Part shown: one piece after another, positions 8,253 through 17,621 of the stretch
Layout of the letters: every line of letters starts with the position of its first letter
Position numbering within the stretch: position 1 is the first letter of the stretch
Assembly: GCF_014197055.1 (NCBI RefSeq)
Contig: NZ_JACIEW010000001.1
Coordinates: forward strand, 434,001 to 498,000
DNA: 64,000 nt
Direction of reading: 5' to 3'
Source of the DNA: Devosia subaequoris
GTDB taxonomy: Bacteria; Pseudomonadota; Alphaproteobacteria; Rhizobiales; Devosiaceae
Notes under the pieces: model-generated
Told to the model about the DNA's origin: nothing
Databases searched by the model: none
The model's input: the letters and a program-made list of their open reading frames with translations, nothing else
Translations under genes and position numbers: made by a program

Positions 8253-8624
8253 TCAGACATGTTGATCGAACAGGATGACATTGCCGTCCGGGTCGATGAT
8301 CGAGAAATTTGCCGGCCCGGAGGATTGCGGGTCGATCTCGGTGCCGACTTCAATCCCGTCTGACTTGAGCGACTGCTGGATCTTCCGGATGTCGATGAAA
8401 TCCGGCAATTGCTCGGAATCGGCGTTCCAGCCTGGATTGAAGGTGAGGATGTTCTTGTCAAACATACCCTGAAACAGGCCGATTACATGGTCGCCATTTT
8501 TCATGATGAGCCAGTTTTGCGCCTCCTCGCCCATGACCGCTGAGAAGCCAAGCTTCTCGTAAAAACTGCGCGAGGCGGCGATATCCTTGACAGCGAGACT
8601 GACGGAAAAGGCACCGAGTTCCAT
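8253..8624 (-). CDS. VOC (glyoxalase/bleomycin-resistance) family protein
   Basis: A 123-residue single-module VOC protein (MELGAFSVSLAVKDI at the start, then an FYEKLGF segment, and IIDPDGNVI near the end). The family includes glyoxalases, dioxygenases and antibiotic-binding proteins, and the substrate here is unknown. The start is the ATG at 8624, preceded by AAGGAGC; a longer open frame extends into low-quality Arg-rich sequence that overlaps iolG. It faces iolB tail to tail and lies downstream of iolG on the same strand, so it may be cotranscribed with iolG. Confidence 0.88.
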   Translation of the reverse strand: MELGAFSVSLAVKDIAASRSFYEKLGFSAVMGEEAQNWLIMKNGDHVIGLFQGMFDKNILTFNPGWNADSEQLPDFIDIRKIQQSLKSDGIEVGTEIDPQSSGPANFSIIDPDGNVILFDQHV

Positions 8625-8689
8625 TTGAGGCTCCTTAGTCTGGCGTGAAAAGACTATGGAGGTCGGCCGATGGTCGCAAGGCCGAAGAC

Positions 8690-9727
8690 CTACCGACCCT
8701 GAAACGCCGACCGGTCTGCGAGCGGGCCAGTGATCTCGCTGACCTTGATCGCCCGGCCTTCGGTCACCGATTTCAGTGCCGCCTCGGCCAGGGCGAGGGC
8801 GATGAGCCCGTCGGCACCACTCGGTGCGGCCGGAGATTTTGATTCCACACAATCGATGAAGTGGCTGATTTCGCGGGCATAAGCCTCGGTATAGCGGGTC
8901 ATGAAAAAGTCGTGCAGAGGCGGCCTTGTGTAACCGTCGGCATTGGCAATCTCAATGGAGACAGGTCGCTGATTTTCGGCTGCTACGGCACCCTTGGAGC
9001 CGTGGACTTCGATGCGCTGGTCATAGCCATAGGTGGCGCGGCGCGAATTCGAAATGGTGGCGTGCTTGCCCGACGCCGTCGCCAGCATAATCGAGGCGCT
9101 ATCGAAGTCGCCGGCTTCGCCTATGGCCTTGTCCACCAGAACAGAGGCCATGGCGGACACCGTTTCGATTTCCTCGCCCAGCAGGAACCGGGCCATGTCG
9201 AAATCATGGATGGTCATGTCGCGGAAAATGCCGCCGGAGCGCTTTACATAGTCGGCGGGCGGCGCGCCGGGATCGCGGGAGATAATCGTGACCATCTCGA
9301 CGTCACCGATCTGACCCTCGGCAATGGCCCGCTTTACCGCCTGGAAATGCGGATCGAAGCGGCGATTGAAGCCAACCATCAGCGTCGCACCCGCCTCATC
9401 GACAACACGGAGGCAAGTCTTGACCCGCTCGACGTCGAGATCGACTGGTTTTTCGCAGAAGATGGCTTTGCCGGCACGGGAAAACCGTTCGATCAGGTCG
9501 GCATGGGTATCAGTGGGCGTACAGATAACAACCGCATCGATATCCGGCGCCGTCTCGATGGCTTCGATGGTGCGCACCTGGGCGCCGTATTGTTCGGCAA
9601 GCGCCGAGGCCGCCTCCGTCATGGCGTCGGCCACGGCGACCAGTTCGGCCCGCGCATTCGACGAAACAGCCTTTGCGTGAACTTTTCCAATGCGACCTGC
9701 CCCGAGCAGGCCAAAACGAATGGTCAT
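8690..9727 (-). CDS. iolG: Inositol 2-dehydrogenase (Gfo/Idh/MocA family)
   Basis: The 345-residue protein oxidises myo-inositol to 2-keto-myo-inositol with NAD, the first step of the pathway encoded next door. The N-terminal Rossmann motif GAGRIG is at residues 9-14, the family EKP motif with its catalytic Lys is at 92-94, and the C-terminal half has the alpha/beta substrate domain. Related Gfo/Idh/MocA enzymes can act on other polyols, but adjacency to iolRCDEB makes iolG the best call. It is convergent with the iol operon and has its own promoter region with an imperfect IolR-like site. Confidence 0.92.
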   Translation of the reverse strand: MTIRFGLLGAGRIGKVHAKAVSSNARAELVAVADAMTEAASALAEQYGAQVRTIEAIETAPDIDAVVICTPTDTHADLIERFSRAGKAIFCEKPVDLDVERVKTCLRVVDEAGATLMVGFNRRFDPHFQAVKRAIAEGQIGDVEMVTIISRDPGAPPADYVKRSGGIFRDMTIHDFDMARFLLGEEIETVSAMASVLVDKAIGEAGDFDSASIMLATASGKHATISNSRRATYGYDQRIEVHGSKGAVAAENQRPVSIEIANADGYTRPPLHDFFMTRYTEAYAREISHFIDCVESKSPAAPSGADGLIALALAEAALKSVTEGRAIKVSEITGPLADRSAFQGR

Positions 9728-9776
9728 CGCGAACAGACTCCAGCAATCAACGGGCCGATCATTTGCCCAACATTGC

Positions 9777-9790
9777 GGAATAGATAGTCC
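9777..9790. promoter_or_regulatory. Candidate IolR operator upstream of iolG
   Basis: GGAA-TAGATA-GTCC matches GGAA-N6-TTCC with one mismatch and lies 50 bases upstream of the iolG start, in the only gap from which iolG could be independently transcribed. Confidence 0.4.
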
Positions 9791-9826
9791 ATTTTTCAGG
9801 TTAGCGAAACAGGAATTCCAGAGCGC

Positions 9827-10282
9827 TTAGTGCTCGCGTGCGCGTTCCAGCAACCGTTTGCATTCGAGCAGTTCGCGCAGCACCTCGGAGAGCTTGTCTC
9901 GCGATTCCTGATCGAGCGCAGGGCTGGCCTCCATCTGGGCGTCTTCCAGCTCGGCCTCATCGCCTGCCGTCTCGGCCTGCTCGATCATGGGCAGGATTTC
10001 GTCCAACCCTTTGCCCTCGCCAACGGCGATGACGTAGCGCGCACCCTGATCCTTGAGGATCTTTTGCACGCCCTTGATAGTGAAGCCCTGATCGTAAAGC
10101 AGGTGGCGGATTCCGCGCAGCAGCATCACATCTTCGGGGCGATAATAACGTCGCCCACCGCCACGCTTGAGCGGTTTGATGGTATTGAAACGGGTTTCCC
10201 AGAATCGCAATACGTGCTGCGGGAGATCGAGCTCTTCAGCAGCTTCAGAGATGGTACGGAACGCGTCTGGCGACTTGTCCAA
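9827..10282 (-). CDS. MerR-family transcriptional regulator
   Basis: The 151-residue protein has an N-terminal MerR helix-turn-helix (about residues 5-75, containing VLRFWETRF and [12 protein letters not shown]) and an acidic C-terminal half. No metal-binding cysteines are visible, so it is not a classical metal sensor. In many alphaproteobacteria this gene follows ihfA, as here. I chose the TTG at 10282 because AGGGAG precedes it and the protein then starts with DKSPDAF, as homologues I recall do. A GTG at 10303 would add seven residues and lacks a ribosome site. Its targets are unknown. Confidence 0.88.
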   Translation of the reverse strand: MDKSPDAFRTISEAAEELDLPQHVLRFWETRFNTIKPLKRGGGRRYYRPEDVMLLRGIRHLLYDQGFTIKGVQKILKDQGARYVIAVGEGKGLDEILPMIEQAETAGDEAELEDAQMEASPALDQESRDKLSEVLRELLECKRLLERAREH

Positions 10283-10387
10283 ACCGCGATTCTCCCTGCC
10301 CACGGCAACGCGCTTGTTGCAGTTTCGCCCTTACCAGCCGGGCCTTTCGGAGAACCAGAACGTTCTTCGACCAAGCGCGTAAAAGCC

Positions 10388-10699
10388 TTACTTTCCAGCG
10401 CCGACCATAGACTTGTTGATCTTGGACTTCAACACATTGGAGGGTTTGAACACAAGAACCTGCCGGGGAAGGATGGGCACCTCCTCGCCGGTCTTGGGGT
10501 TTCGGCCGATCCGTTCGTTCTTGGAGCGAACCTGAAAGGACCCGAAGGAAGAGAGCTTGACGTTGGAACCGGTTACCAGAGCGTCCGATATCAGTTCGAG
10601 GACACGCTCCACCAGTTCCGCTGACTCCGTTCGTGAAAGCCCGACCGAGCCATAGACCGCTTCGGCAAGATCTGCTCGCGTCACCGTCTTCTGCGTCAT
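10388..10699 (-). CDS. ihfA: Integration host factor subunit alpha
   Basis: A 103-residue HU/IHF-family DNA-bending protein. The family signature around [12 protein letters not shown] lies in the beta-arm region near residues 63-74, and the length is typical of IHF alpha. With IHF beta it forms the heterodimer that bends DNA at promoters, origins and recombination sites. The order plsX-fabH-ihfA-merR is conserved in Rhizobiales, which separates it from HU. Confidence 0.95.
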   Translation of the reverse strand: MTQKTVTRADLAEAVYGSVGLSRTESAELVERVLELISDALVTGSNVKLSSFGSFQVRSKNERIGRNPKTGEEVPILPRQVLVFKPSNVLKSKINKSMVGAGK

Positions 10700-10920
10700 T
10701 CACGCCCCCAAGTTGCAGCGGGTTCGGACCTCCCTGCAAGCGACTCGGCAAAGCCTTGTCACTAGACATCAATGCGACCGCCCGGGCCGCATCGCCGTAC
10801 GGGATTCCTTCCCCTCAAAAGTGCTGCCGCACGAAATTCTCGCTGCGTCAGCGCCGGTTTCCTCCACCCAAGAAGAACACTAACGCCTTGAAACGCTTGA
10901 GGTCAATGCGGTTAGCGGGA

Positions 10921-11901
10921 CTACCAGCGAATGAGCGATGCGCCCCAGGTGAAGCCGCCACCCATGGCCTCCAGCATGACCAGATCGCCCTGCTTGATGC
11001 GTCCATCGGCAACGGCAACGCTCAGCGCCAAGGGCACGGAGGCCGCAGACGTGTTGGCGTGCACATCGACAGTGGTAATGACCTTTTCGGGTGGCAGGCC
11101 AAGCTTGGCCCCTGCCCCATCGATGATACGCTTGTTGGCCTGATGCGGCACGAACCAATCGAGATCATCCACCGTGTAGCCCGATTGTTCGAGCGTGGCA
11201 TAGACAACGTCGGTGATCTTGCCCACGGCGTGGCGGAAGACTTCGGGTCCCTGCATGTGCACGTGTCCCGTGGTACCGGTCGTTGAAGGGCCGCCATCGA
11301 CATAAAGCTTGTCCCAATGTCGGCCGTCGGAGCGCAAGGCGGAGGTGAGTACGCCACGCTCAGGTTCCCCCTCGGCCAGGTTGACACGCTCCATGACCAC
11401 GGCGCCGGCCCCATCGCCGAACAGAACGCAGGTGGTGCGATCCGTCCAGTCGAGAAGCCGCGAAAAGGTCTCGGCGCCGATGACCAGCACGCGGCGGGCC
11501 ATGCCGTTCTTGATATAGCTGTCGGCCGTGGCAACGGCATAGACGAAGCCGGAGCACACCGCCTGAATGTCGAAGGCAAAGCCGTGATGCATGCCCAGCT
11601 TCATCTGCACCAGGGTTGCGGCGCTTGGGAAGGTGTAGTCAGGCGTCGTGGTAGCCACGATGATGAGGTCGATGTCCTCGACGGCAAAGCCGGCATTGTC
11701 GAGCGCTGCCCGCGCAGCCGCAGCAGCCAGGTCCGAGGTGAACTCGCCCTCGGCGGCGATATGGCGTTCCTTGATGCCGACACGCTGCTGAATCCATTCG
11801 TCGGACGTATCGACGGTTTTGGCCAATTCTTCATTGGTAACGGTCTTGGCCGGCAAGTAGCTGCCAACCCCACGAATGACGGAACGGATTGAACTGGTCA
11901 C
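10921..11901 (-). CDS. fabH: Beta-ketoacyl-ACP synthase III
   Basis: The 326-residue enzyme starts fatty-acid synthesis by condensing acetyl-CoA with malonyl-ACP. The catalytic triad is visible: Cys116 in AVCSGF, His253 in VPHQANKRI and Asn283 in HANTSAAS. The start codon overlaps the plsX stop, so it is translationally coupled to phospholipid synthesis. The gap of about 220 bases to ihfA holds no obvious terminator. Confidence 0.96.
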   Translation of the reverse strand: MTSSIRSVIRGVGSYLPAKTVTNEELAKTVDTSDEWIQQRVGIKERHIAAEGEFTSDLAAAAARAALDNAGFAVEDIDLIIVATTTPDYTFPSAATLVQMKLGMHHGFAFDIQAVCSGFVYAVATADSYIKNGMARRVLVIGAETFSRLLDWTDRTTCVLFGDGAGAVVMERVNLAEGEPERGVLTSALRSDGRHWDKLYVDGGPSTTGTTGHVHMQGPEVFRHAVGKITDVVYATLEQSGYTVDDLDWFVPHQANKRIIDGAGAKLGLPPEKVITTVDVHANTSAASVPLALSVAVADGRIKQGDLVMLEAMGGGFTWGASLIRW

Positions 11902-12968
11902 GCCGATTTGGCCTCGGTCTCGGTAGGCAGGTCGGGGTCTGCCTTGTGGATGGGAAAACGATGCATGGTGTCGCCAATCTTGTCCATCAGGCGGCTGCGC
12001 GCCATCTCATAGGACAGGCCAAGCGCACTCTTGTACCCGATCTCGTCGGTGCCGCCATGAGATTTGATGACAATGCCATTAAGACCCATGAACACGCCGC
12101 CATTGACGGTGCGCGGATCCATCTTGCGGCGCAGGGCATTGAGTGCCGAAGACGCGAACAGAGCGCCGATGCGGCTCATCAGCGTCGCTTTGAGCGACTG
12201 GCGCAGATAGGTCGCGACCTGGCGTGCCGTGCCTTCTGCCGTCTTGAGTGCGATATTTCCGACGAAGCCCTCAGTCACTACGACATCCACCGTACCCTTG
12301 CCGATGTCGTCGCCTTCGACGAAACCGTGATAGGTAAAGCCCGCGCCGCTCGCTTCAGAGAGAATTTTGCCGGCTTCCTTGATGTAGTCGAGCCCCTTCA
12401 CCTCCTCCGTGCCAACATTTAGCAGGCCGACAGTGGGCGAATCAGAATCGAACAGGGCCCTTGCCAGAGCGGACCCCAGGATCGTGTAATCCACCAATTG
12501 CTGTGCATCGGCGCCGATGGTAGCGCCCATGTCGAGCACGATGATGTCGGAGCGCAAAGTTGGCCAGATCGCAGCAATGCCGGGCCGGGAGATGCCCTTC
12601 ATGGGCCTGAGGCAGAAGGTGGCCATGGCCATCAGGGCGCCGGTATTGCCACCGGAAATGGCGACGTCGGCCTCCTTGTCCTTGACCGCCTGAATGGCCA
12701 TCCACATGGACGATGTGCCCTTGCCCTTGCGCAGGGCCTGGCTCGGCTTCTCGTCCATGGCAATCACGGTCTCGCAGTGCCTGACGGTGGAAACAGGCTT
12801 GAGGGCCGGGAATTCTTCAAGCAGAGGGTCGATCTGCTCCTTCAGCCCATGAAAGATAAAGCGCGTGTTCTTGCGCTCCTTGAGGGCGAGGTGAGCGCCA
12901 TGAATAACGGCACGCGGAGCGTGATCGCCGCCCATGGCATCCACGGAAATCGTAATAGAATCGGTCAT
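11898..12968 (-). CDS. plsX: Phosphate acyltransferase PlsX
   Basis: A 356-residue PlsX protein that converts acyl-ACP to acyl-phosphate for phosphatidic acid synthesis by PlsY. It has the family start [10 protein letters not shown] and conserved segments such as SGGNTGA and LNVGTEE. I use the ATG at 12968; the longer frame adds a 14-residue basic leader without homology. It is coupled to fabH by a 4-base overlap and follows the DUF177 gene. Confidence 0.95.
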   Translation of the reverse strand: MTDSITISVDAMGGDHAPRAVIHGAHLALKERKNTRFIFHGLKEQIDPLLEEFPALKPVSTVRHCETVIAMDEKPSQALRKGKGTSSMWMAIQAVKDKEADVAISGGNTGALMAMATFCLRPMKGISRPGIAAIWPTLRSDIIVLDMGATIGADAQQLVDYTILGSALARALFDSDSPTVGLLNVGTEEVKGLDYIKEAGKILSEASGAGFTYHGFVEGDDIGKGTVDVVVTEGFVGNIALKTAEGTARQVATYLRQSLKATLMSRIGALFASSALNALRRKMDPRTVNGGVFMGLNGIVIKSHGGTDEIGYKSALGLSYEMARSRLMDKIGDTMHRFPIHKADPDLPTETEAKSA

Positions 12969-13052
12969 TTCAGCCCGTTTTTCGGCCCGCTTTGGCAGGC
13001 AAGCAAACATATCCCATCAACGGGTCGGCGCAAGCCCTGGAAGGGCAAGGCC

Positions 13053-13604
13053 TCATTTCTTGTCCCCGCCATCACCCTTGAGGCGAGCAAGCTTGGCAAA
13101 CGGCCCCTCCTCGGCATCTCCGGTCGGAACCCCCAGAGAATCAAGACTTTCACCCGGAAGACGCGGATAAGGATCGAGCGCCAGCGCCAAGGTCTCGAGC
13201 AGCAGTGCACTCAGGTCCACCTCGGGTCCGTCGATATGATCGGGAAAGTCGTCATTTTCAAGATCGACGTATATTTCGGCACCGGCAGCGGGCGCCTGCT
13301 TCTCGCGCGGCGCCGGCAGAAAGACGCGATCGATGTCTTCGGCAATGGTCTCGGCAACAGGCTCGAAGCTGACGACTGACGCTTGAGTCGCGTCTGCCTC
13401 CAGATGCCCCAGGGCGCGCAAGCCCCCTCGCAGCGGCGTGACCGTCAAGCTCGCCGTAAAGCGCTCCACGGAGAGGATGTTCATGGCCTCGGCAATGGCC
13501 TGGCGCGCGGTTTCATCCGCGTCAACGGCAATCGAGCGACCGCCGGCCGGCAATTTGTCGATCCGTACAACCGCGTCAAAAATGGGGTCGTCACGGCGGG
13601 TCAT
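13053..13604 (-). CDS. DUF177/YceD-family protein
   Basis: The 183-residue protein belongs by position and sequence to the DUF177 (YceD) family, whose bacterial members are linked to 23S rRNA accumulation. The C-terminal DIYVDLENDDFPDHIDGPEVDLSALLLE-type region (no long quotation here) with its acidic residues and PYPRLP near residue 150 is typical; YceD cysteines are absent, as in other alphaproteobacterial copies. The start overlaps the upstream chaperone stop by 4 bases. Confidence 0.82.
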   Translation of the reverse strand: MTRRDDPIFDAVVRIDKLPAGGRSIAVDADETARQAIAEAMNILSVERFTASLTVTPLRGGLRALGHLEADATQASVVSFEPVAETIAEDIDRVFLPAPREKQAPAAGAEIYVDLENDDFPDHIDGPEVDLSALLLETLALALDPYPRLPGESLDSLGVPTGDAEEGPFAKLARLKGDGGDKK

Positions 13605-14128
13605 GCTGCGGCCTCGAACTGAATCGAGCCCGCCGTGATCGCCTCTACGGGCTGGGTGGCAAGTTCCGCGTCGCGGGCGAAGACATAATCGGCCAATGCC
13701 CGCAACTCCGGCGTATCCTGGCCATCAAAGACATTGCGCGCCAAAACGCCTGCCAGCGCATCGGCGTCGTTGCGATCCATGGCTTCGTTCATGGCGGCGA
13801 GCAGGCCGAAGAAAATATTGCCCATCTTCTGGATTTTCTTTGGCACGCCCAGATCCGACACGCCCATTTCGCGCAGCGAGCGGTCCATATCCTTGAAAAA
13901 CAGGTCGAACACTGCCTGACTGAACTCTCGCGAACCCGCAGGCCCGTTGCGCAGCCGACGGAACAACAGTGCCATATGCAGGCTGATCATGTCGAACCGC
14001 CCGGTCACGGTATCGGGAACGCCCCACTGGGCGTAGAAGACCGGCCGCCGGGATTGCGCCACAATGGAGCTATAAACGGCGTAAACCGGCTCGGTAGCAG
14101 TCTTCTTGCGGAACAAGGACATGATCAT
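13601..14128 (-). CDS. Ubiquinol-cytochrome c chaperone family protein
   Basis: A 175-residue protein of the UBCC/Cbp3 family, related to the mitochondrial Cbp3 assembly factor for the cytochrome bc1 complex. The YAQWGVPDTVTGRFDMISLH segment and the VFDLFFKDMDRSLREMG segment are the recognisable core. I place the start at the ATG at 14128, directly before MSLFRKK; an upstream TTG at 14158 or the ATG at 14122 are alternatives. It heads the DUF177-plsX-fabH series, divergent from bamE. Confidence 0.85.
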   Translation of the reverse strand: MIMSLFRKKTATEPVYAVYSSIVAQSRRPVFYAQWGVPDTVTGRFDMISLHMALLFRRLRNGPAGSREFSQAVFDLFFKDMDRSLREMGVSDLGVPKKIQKMGNIFFGLLAAMNEAMDRNDADALAGVLARNVFDGQDTPELRALADYVFARDAELATQPVEAITAGSIQFEAAA

Positions 14129-14293
14129 GGGATTGCGCTCGGCGTCGGTATCGGTCAAACACGGGCAGATCGGGGTGCCGGATCATTGCCAGCTTGCCAG
14201 ACGGCCAAGTTGACAGCTACACATTCCGGCGGCCAATGGGCACGCGCCCAAGTGTCACGCCTATAGTCGACAGCCATTGGGAAAGTCAAATTC

Positions 14294-14731
14294 ATGCCTC
14301 TGCGAATTGCAAAAGCCTCCGTTGCCGCGGCCGTTCTTGCCGTTGCGCTCGCCGGCTGCACCAGCAGCACATCGCTGATTTCAAAGCGAACCCAGGGCTA
14401 TGATATTCCCGACTCGGCTCTGCAGCAGATCCGGCCTGGTCAGAGCCAGCAATTGGTTACACTGGTTCTGGGTTCGCCCCAGACCACCAATACCTTCGGT
14501 GATCGCACCGCCTGGTACTATGTGGAAACCGAGGTCAACCAGACCTCGTTCGGCATGACAATGATCCAGGAACGCACGGTTCTGGCGATCTATTTCGATC
14601 GGAACAAGAAGGTCATTGAACGCGCTGTCTATGCGCTCGAGGATGGCAAGGCGATCAATATTGAAACGCGCCGCACCCCCTCGTTCGGCGAGGACGCAAC
14701 GTTTATCGACACCATTCTGTCTTCGTTCTGA
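14294..14731 (+). CDS. bamE: Outer membrane protein assembly factor BamE (SmpA/OmlA lipoprotein)
   Basis: The 145-residue protein has a signal peptide ending in the lipobox LAGC, with the lipidated Cys at residue 22, and a SmpA/OmlA domain. This includes the IRPGQSQQLVTLVLGSP segment typical of BamE. It is a small outer membrane lipoprotein of the BAM complex that inserts beta-barrel proteins. It is divergent from the respiratory chaperone gene and ends at a bidirectional-looking terminator. Confidence 0.9.
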   Translation: MPLRIAKASVAAAVLAVALAGCTSSTSLISKRTQGYDIPDSALQQIRPGQSQQLVTLVLGSPQTTNTFGDRTAWYYVETEVNQTSFGMTMIQERTVLAIYFDRNKKVIERAVYALEDGKAINIETRRTPSFGEDATFIDTILSSF

Positions 14732-14753
14732 AGCAGCCCAGACAGTAAGTCCG

Positions 14754-14779
14754 AAGCCCCGGGTCCCCGGGGCTTTTTC
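14754..14779. terminator. Terminator between bamE and the MFS gene
   Basis: AGCCCCGG (14755-14762) pairs with CCGGGGCT (14767-14774), followed on the plus strand by TTTTTCTTTT. An AA precedes it on the other side, so it mainly serves bamE but could act weakly for the facing gene. Confidence 0.85.
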
Positions 14780-14785
14780 TTTTGC

Positions 14786-15976
14786 TCAGATGCGCGCCTG
14801 CCGCAAGGCACCGAGGCCCAGCAACAAAATAGTCAAGCTCGCCACGGGAATGGCCAGCAGGTTGATGGATTCCCAGCCTACAAATTGCACCAGAAAACCC
14901 GAGCTGAGTGAGGCAACGGCACTTGAGCCGAACACCACCTGCTCGTTAACTGCCTGGACCCGACCGGCCTCTTGCGGCCGGTAGCTGGTCGCCAACATGG
15001 CCGTCGACCCGATAAAGCCGAAGTTCCAGCCCACACCCAGTAGGATAAGCGTCGCTGTGAAATGGGCTACGGTGATGCCGTTCAGTGCGATCGCTGCACA
15101 GCCAATGATGAGCAATAGGCCGATGGCGGTGACCAGGCTGGCGCCGATGCGCTTGATGATGGCACCAGTGACAAAGCTTGGCGCGAACATGGCCACAACA
15201 TGCCATTGGATGGCCCCCGCCGCATCGGTGGGTGAATGACCACACAGATGCACCATGGCCAATGGGGCAGCGACCATGATGAGCGTCATGAGCGCATAGG
15301 TGAGCGCGCCGCCCAGCATGGGCAGGAAAATTTCCGGCTGACGCAGCAGCACCGAGAGCGGACGTCCTGTGCCCTCGCTCCCACCGAGAGCATGGGTGGG
15401 CGCAAGGCGCGTGGCGGAGAGCACCAGAACCGAGAGCAGCGAGATCACGCCGATGACCATGAAGCTGGCGGCATAGTCTGCCCCCGGTATCCAGCCTATG
15501 CTCAAAGCGCCCAATTGCGGCCCGAGAAAGCCTGCTGCGACCCCGCCGAACATCACCCATGAAATCGCCTGGCTCTTGAGCGCCGGGGCGACGCTGTCGG
15601 CCGCTGCGAAGCGCACCTGCTGCATGAAGGCGCCAGACATGCCAACAAGGAACAGGCCAGCGGCAAAGAGATAAAACTGCCCGAGTATGACGGCCAGCGT
15701 GGCGACGATAGACCCTGGAATGCCTATGGCGGCGCCCAACATGAGACCTCGTGTCCGGCCCAGGCGATAGATCGTCATGGTGGCCGTCGAAGTGGTCAGC
15801 GCCAGTCCCACGATCATGGCGGTCACCGGCAAAGTCGCGGCCGAGCGGTCTGGGACGAAATTCACGGCGGCCAGCGCGGCCACCGACATAACGATCGACG
15901 AGTTCGAACCGCCAAGTGCCTGGACGGCCGAGAGCAGGCCGATATTGCGAATAGACTGGCTGCGGCTGTCGAGCAT
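14786..15976 (-). CDS. MFS transporter
   Basis: A 396-residue integral membrane protein with about 12 hydrophobic segments and the loop pattern of the major facilitator superfamily. An RLGRTRG loop lies between segments 2 and 3 (around residue 73). The substrate cannot be deduced; a drug or metabolite exporter is possible. It lies 70 bases downstream of nusB on the same strand, so it may be read from that transcript. Tail-to-tail with bamE. Confidence 0.88.
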   Translation of the reverse strand: MLDSRSQSIRNIGLLSAVQALGGSNSSIVMSVAALAAVNFVPDRSAATLPVTAMIVGLALTTSTATMTIYRLGRTRGLMLGAAIGIPGSIVATLAVILGQFYLFAAGLFLVGMSGAFMQQVRFAAADSVAPALKSQAISWVMFGGVAAGFLGPQLGALSIGWIPGADYAASFMVIGVISLLSVLVLSATRLAPTHALGGSEGTGRPLSVLLRQPEIFLPMLGGALTYALMTLIMVAAPLAMVHLCGHSPTDAAGAIQWHVVAMFAPSFVTGAIIKRIGASLVTAIGLLLIIGCAAIALNGITVAHFTATLILLGVGWNFGFIGSTAMLATSYRPQEAGRVQAVNEQVVFGSSAVASLSSGFLVQFVGWESINLLAIPVASLTILLLGLGALRQARI

Positions 15977-16046
15977 TGGGAAGACGTCCTTGGTGGGAGG
16001 CGCCGGAAAGTGCGCCCCGCCGCCGGCGTCGTCAATGCCGGAAGGA

Positions 16047-16532
16047 TCAGTTCATGTCTACGCCGGCAGAGCGGGCTATGGTATCGAGCGCAGCGTTGAC
16101 AAGGCCGGGCGCGTCATCTTCGTAAAAGGCGCGGGCAATATCGACGTATTCCGTTATCACCACGCGCGCCGGGATATCCTTGCGGCGCAGCAGTTCAAAG
16201 GCTGCAGCGCGCATTATGGCGCGAAGAGTGGCATCGACGCGCCCAATGGGCCAGCCCTCTGCAAGAGCCTTGTCGACGGACGGGTCGATCTCGATCTGAT
16301 GCTTGGCGACCCCGGTGACGATCTGGCGGAAGAAATCGGCGTCGGCAGGCAGATATTGCTCACCCTCAATTTCGCGGCCGAGATGGAATGAGCCAAACTG
16401 TGCCAGCGTATCTTCCAGCGTCGCCCGCCCGATATCCATCTGGTAGAGCGCCTGGACGGCTGCTAGGCGGGCAGCGCCGCGCTGATTGGCAGGGCGTGCG
16501 GCGCCGGGATCACGTTTGGGATGGTCGGTCAT
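16047..16532 (-). CDS. nusB: Transcription antitermination factor NusB
   Basis: A 161-residue all-helical NusB-family protein (ARLAAVQALYQMDIG at the start; a VINEYVD-like ITEYVDIARAFYED near the end). It binds boxA RNA with NusE in rRNA antitermination. It abuts ribH with no gap, the usual ribH-nusB pair. Confidence 0.95.
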   Translation of the reverse strand: MTDHPKRDPGAARPANQRGAARLAAVQALYQMDIGRATLEDTLAQFGSFHLGREIEGEQYLPADADFFRQIVTGVAKHQIEIDPSVDKALAEGWPIGRVDATLRAIMRAAAFELLRRKDIPARVVITEYVDIARAFYEDDAPGLVNAALDTIARSAGVDMN

Positions 16533-17006
16533 CTAGCTGTTCAGTTTCACTTTCACACTGGATAGGGCCAGTGCGGCTCTCGCCGCGTCACCGCCTCGAT
16601 CCTGGTCGTTCACATTGGCCCGCATCCGGGCTTGCGCTTCGTTCTCTACCGTCAGAATGCCAATGCCAAGGGGCAAAGCGTCGACGACAGCCAATTCTGC
16701 CAGCGCCCTGATGCTTTCTTGGGCCACCGACACATAGTGGTTAGTCTGGCCGCGGATTACACAGCCCAGCGCCACATAGCCGTCGAAGCGCCCAGTTTCA
16801 ATCGCCATTGCCACCGCCACGGGCACTTCCATGGCACTGGGCACAGCAATGGTCTCATGGAGCGCACCGGCCTTTTCAAGCGCCGCGACAGCGCCGCGCA
16901 TCATTTCATCGGCAATATCGGGATAGGCACGCCCCTCAACAATCAGAAAACGCAAGCCCCTGCCCGCATCTTCGGGCAGCGGAAATCGCACACCGTAGGA
17001 ATCCAT
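16533..17006 (-). CDS. ribH: 6,7-dimethyl-8-ribityllumazine synthase
   Basis: The 157-residue lumazine synthase joins dihydroxybutanone phosphate and the ribitylaminouracil to make the riboflavin precursor. The AMEVP segment, ALGCVIRG and the following NHY with the active-site His are visible. I use the ATG at 17006, which has GGGAG eight bases upstream, rather than the TTG at 17039. Lies between nrdR and nusB. No riboswitch precedes it, unlike ribN. Confidence 0.93.
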   Translation of the reverse strand: MDSYGVRFPLPEDAGRGLRFLIVEGRAYPDIADEMMRGAVAALEKAGALHETIAVPSAMEVPVAVAMAIETGRFDGYVALGCVIRGQTNHYVSVAQESIRALAELAVVDALPLGIGILTVENEAQARMRANVNDQDRGGDAARAALALSSVKVKLNS

Positions 17007-17124
17007 GGTCAATCTCCCGTTCCGCGCGTCACGTGACAAGAGAATAGCCCATTTCGGGGTTACCCGGCAGTTCTACCTCAAGGGGCGATAAACGAAACCT
17101 TTTACTGGCGCAGCCTGGGAATGG

Positions 17125-17604
17125 TCAGCCCTCATCTTCTGGCAGGGCCGAACTGTTCTCCTCCAGGTCCGCGAGGAAGGAACGGAAGTCATTGGCTGCA
17201 GAAAAATTCTTGTAAACGCTGGCGAAGCGCACAAAGGCCACATCATCAAGGCCCTTGAGACCTTCCATGACATATTCGCCGATCTGATCGGACGTGACCT
17301 CGACATCCCCCAGGCTTTCAAGCTGGCGAACAATGCCCGAAATCATACGCTCGACCTTTTCGGGCTCCACCGATCGTTTGCGTAGCGCGGTATTGACTGA
17401 GCGCGCGAGCTTTTCGCGATCAAAGGGAACCTTGCGTCCGGTCTTCTTGACCACGGTGAGATCGCGAAGCTGTACGCGCTCAAAGGTGGTAAAACGCCCG
17501 CCACAGCCATTGCAGACACGGCGGCGGCGGATAGCGCCCGAATCTTCGGTCGGGCGACTATCCTTCACTTGGGTATCGTCATTGCCACAATAGGGGCAGC
17601 GCAT
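17125..17604 (-). CDS. nrdR: Ribonucleotide reductase repressor NrdR
   Basis: A 159-residue protein with an N-terminal zinc ribbon (Cys3, Cys6, Cys31, Cys34) and an ATP-cone domain (about residues 49-139). NrdR represses ribonucleotide reductase genes in response to ATP/dATP. Located just downstream of glyA on the same strand, with 17 bases between, as in many alphaproteobacteria. Confidence 0.97.
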   Translation of the reverse strand: MRCPYCGNDDTQVKDSRPTEDSGAIRRRRVCNGCGGRFTTFERVQLRDLTVVKKTGRKVPFDREKLARSVNTALRKRSVEPEKVERMISGIVRQLESLGDVEVTSDQIGEYVMEGLKGLDDVAFVRFASVYKNFSAANDFRSFLADLEENSSALPEDEG

Positions 17605-17621
17605 GGCGGGCCTTTTGGTTG

